64,000 bases of DNA, from NCBI GenBank assembly GCA_025642065.1, contig JAODUP010000845.1, positions 62,001 to 126,000 on the forward strand, written 5' to 3'. A model generated the notes under the pieces. The model had not been told where the DNA came from. It did no database searches and worked only from the letters and a program-made list of their open reading frames with translations. A program made the position numbers and the translations under genes. How positions within the stretch are numbered: position 1 is the first letter of the stretch; every line of letters begins with the position of its first letter. Of this stretch, positions 62,984 to 64,000 are shown piece after piece. Origin of the DNA: Paralvinella palmiformis. Its lineage: Eukaryota > Annelida > Polychaeta > Terebellida > Alvinellidae.

Positions 62984-63562
62984 CTAATTTTTCCATCTTG
63001 TTTCCCAGGATATCTGTGGATTAATGCTATCAGCGCACTCTGATAGCCATGCGTTGGGCTTGTGGTGGTTTCTGAAGCACCTCTGTATTTCTGTTACATG
63101 TTTCATGGTGGCAGAGGGTGTCAAGTCTTCCCCCAACAAGTTCAACAAGTTTGCAGCACATCCATAAACCACCAAGTTGTTATCTTCGCTTTCAACGAGT
63201 ATCGCATACGCTCCATATTTTATCTGTTACAATGCTGGTAACTTTGCAGCCAAATTCATCCTCAGCCACTTGGTTTGACTGCTGGCACAGTTCTTTACAG
63301 TCATCAGACGACTTTGTCATTGTGCTGGTTGCGACACTATCGAGAAGGTATGATTTGTCATTCACCTGGAGACATGTGGCGATGACTGATGAATGTTTGA
63401 CCATCGCGTTGCATTGTCATATCCCTGCAGATCAGCCCTCATCTGTTCACTAAGTGGCTCTGTTACTGTGTCCAGCAAATGGACGGCAATATCTTTACGA
63501 GAAGGGGGGAATACATCCATGCCTGAGCATCTTGACTCCAAACTGATCGATGCATTATACAA
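62984..63562 (-). pseudogene. hAT-type transposase fragment
   Basis: Three - strand pieces in shifted frames read as the middle of a hAT transposase: SRKDIAVHLLDTVTEPLSEQ (63562 side), EDEFGCKVTSIVTDKIW, then VYGCAANLLNLLGEDLTPSA and CADSINPQISWETRW. The CAAN/S-LNLL pattern followed by ..W..TRW is usual for the DUF659/hAT catalytic region. Both N- and C-terminal domains are missing. Distinct from the 1953-3298 hAT by sequence. Confidence 0.8.
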
Positions 63563-63904
63563 TATGTAGTAATACTAACACTATGCTGCAATGAACAGGC
63601 ATTATTAACACTTGATATTACTGTGATTTTCACAGTAAAATTTGAATTTCCTCCGAAAACCTGTTAATAAAGTCTGTGTAAAAATTCTGCCAACCTTGCC
63701 GTAGAGGTGCCTTCCTCAAATACGTTTGACTGTAGAAATGTATACCGACTTAAGATACCAAATTGATAGGATATAATTTTATCACTTTGTCATGACATAA
63801 TGGAATGACTGAGTATCAATGGGTAGGTGGCAGCTGAGTAAATTAAGTAAGTAAATGAATAAATAAGTGAGGTAGGCAATGAGGGGCTGATTGAGGTAGG
63901 GGGA

Positions 63905-63990
63905 GGGAGCACGTGACTGAGTAAGTAGATGAATGATTGAGTGGCTGCTTCGTTTAACCTCTACGCTAATCAAGCCAGAGTATACGATCC
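63905..63990 (-). repeat. SINE family D fragment at the window end
   Basis: GATTGAGTGGCTGCTTCGTT, then TAACCTCTACGCTAATC resembles the inverted family D 3' end, preceded by a TGAATGA-type tail. Cut by the window end. Confidence 0.5.
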
Positions 63991-64000
63991 AAAGATGAGT

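Overview
This is animal (metazoan) nuclear DNA from an AT-rich, repeat-rich genome. Genes are split by long introns with canonical GT..AG junctions, and microsatellites, tRNA-derived SINEs, LINE fragments, BEL/Pao and Gypsy remnants and DNA transposons are all present. The style fits a lophotrochozoan, most likely a mollusc, but nothing here fixes the species.

Two host genes can be rebuilt exon by exon, with every intron phase matching. (1) CCDC12, a Cwf18-type spliceosome-associated protein, is on the + strand: five coding exons from 7546 to 13704, 153 aa. (2) A sugar-phosphate/phosphate exchanger of the SLC37A1/A2 type is on the - strand: sixteen coding exons from 59131 down to 15555, about 511 aa, spread over 43.6 kb. 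The two genes converge, with 1.85 kb between stop codons and candidate poly(A) signals for both strands inside 14121-14257. They act in different processes (pre-mRNA splicing; ER-membrane transport) and I see no functional link.

Layout. 1-600: 3' end of a CR1-like LINE. 663-1316: decayed alpha-1,3-fucosyltransferase (-). 1953-3298: broken ZMYM1-like hAT transposase (+). 3.3-7.5 kb: intergenic, with SINEs and unassigned sequence. 7.5-13.7 kb: CCDC12, whose intron 1 holds a solo LTR and a SINE-derived foldback and whose intron 4 holds a 33-bp minisatellite. 15.5-59.1 kb: the SLC37 gene. Its introns hold a pogo-like transposon, two or three MITE/hAT-like elements with terminal repeats, many SINE copies with target-site duplications, a BEL/Pao wreck, a second LTR copy, a Gypsy gag remnant and two large minisatellites; intron 2 alone is 16.3 kb. 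59.3-59.7 kb: duplicated palindrome-bearing block just upstream of the SLC37 start. 59.86-62.06 kb: 5'-truncated L2/CR1-like LINE (-). 62.98-63.56 kb: hAT transposase fragment (-).

Most of the window's information beyond the two genes is transposon archaeology: at least four SINE families (called A-D here), several with intact target-site duplications, and nested insertions that give relative ages. I found no evidence for an undescribed enzymatic or defence system; the most unusual items are structural and are listed as findings.
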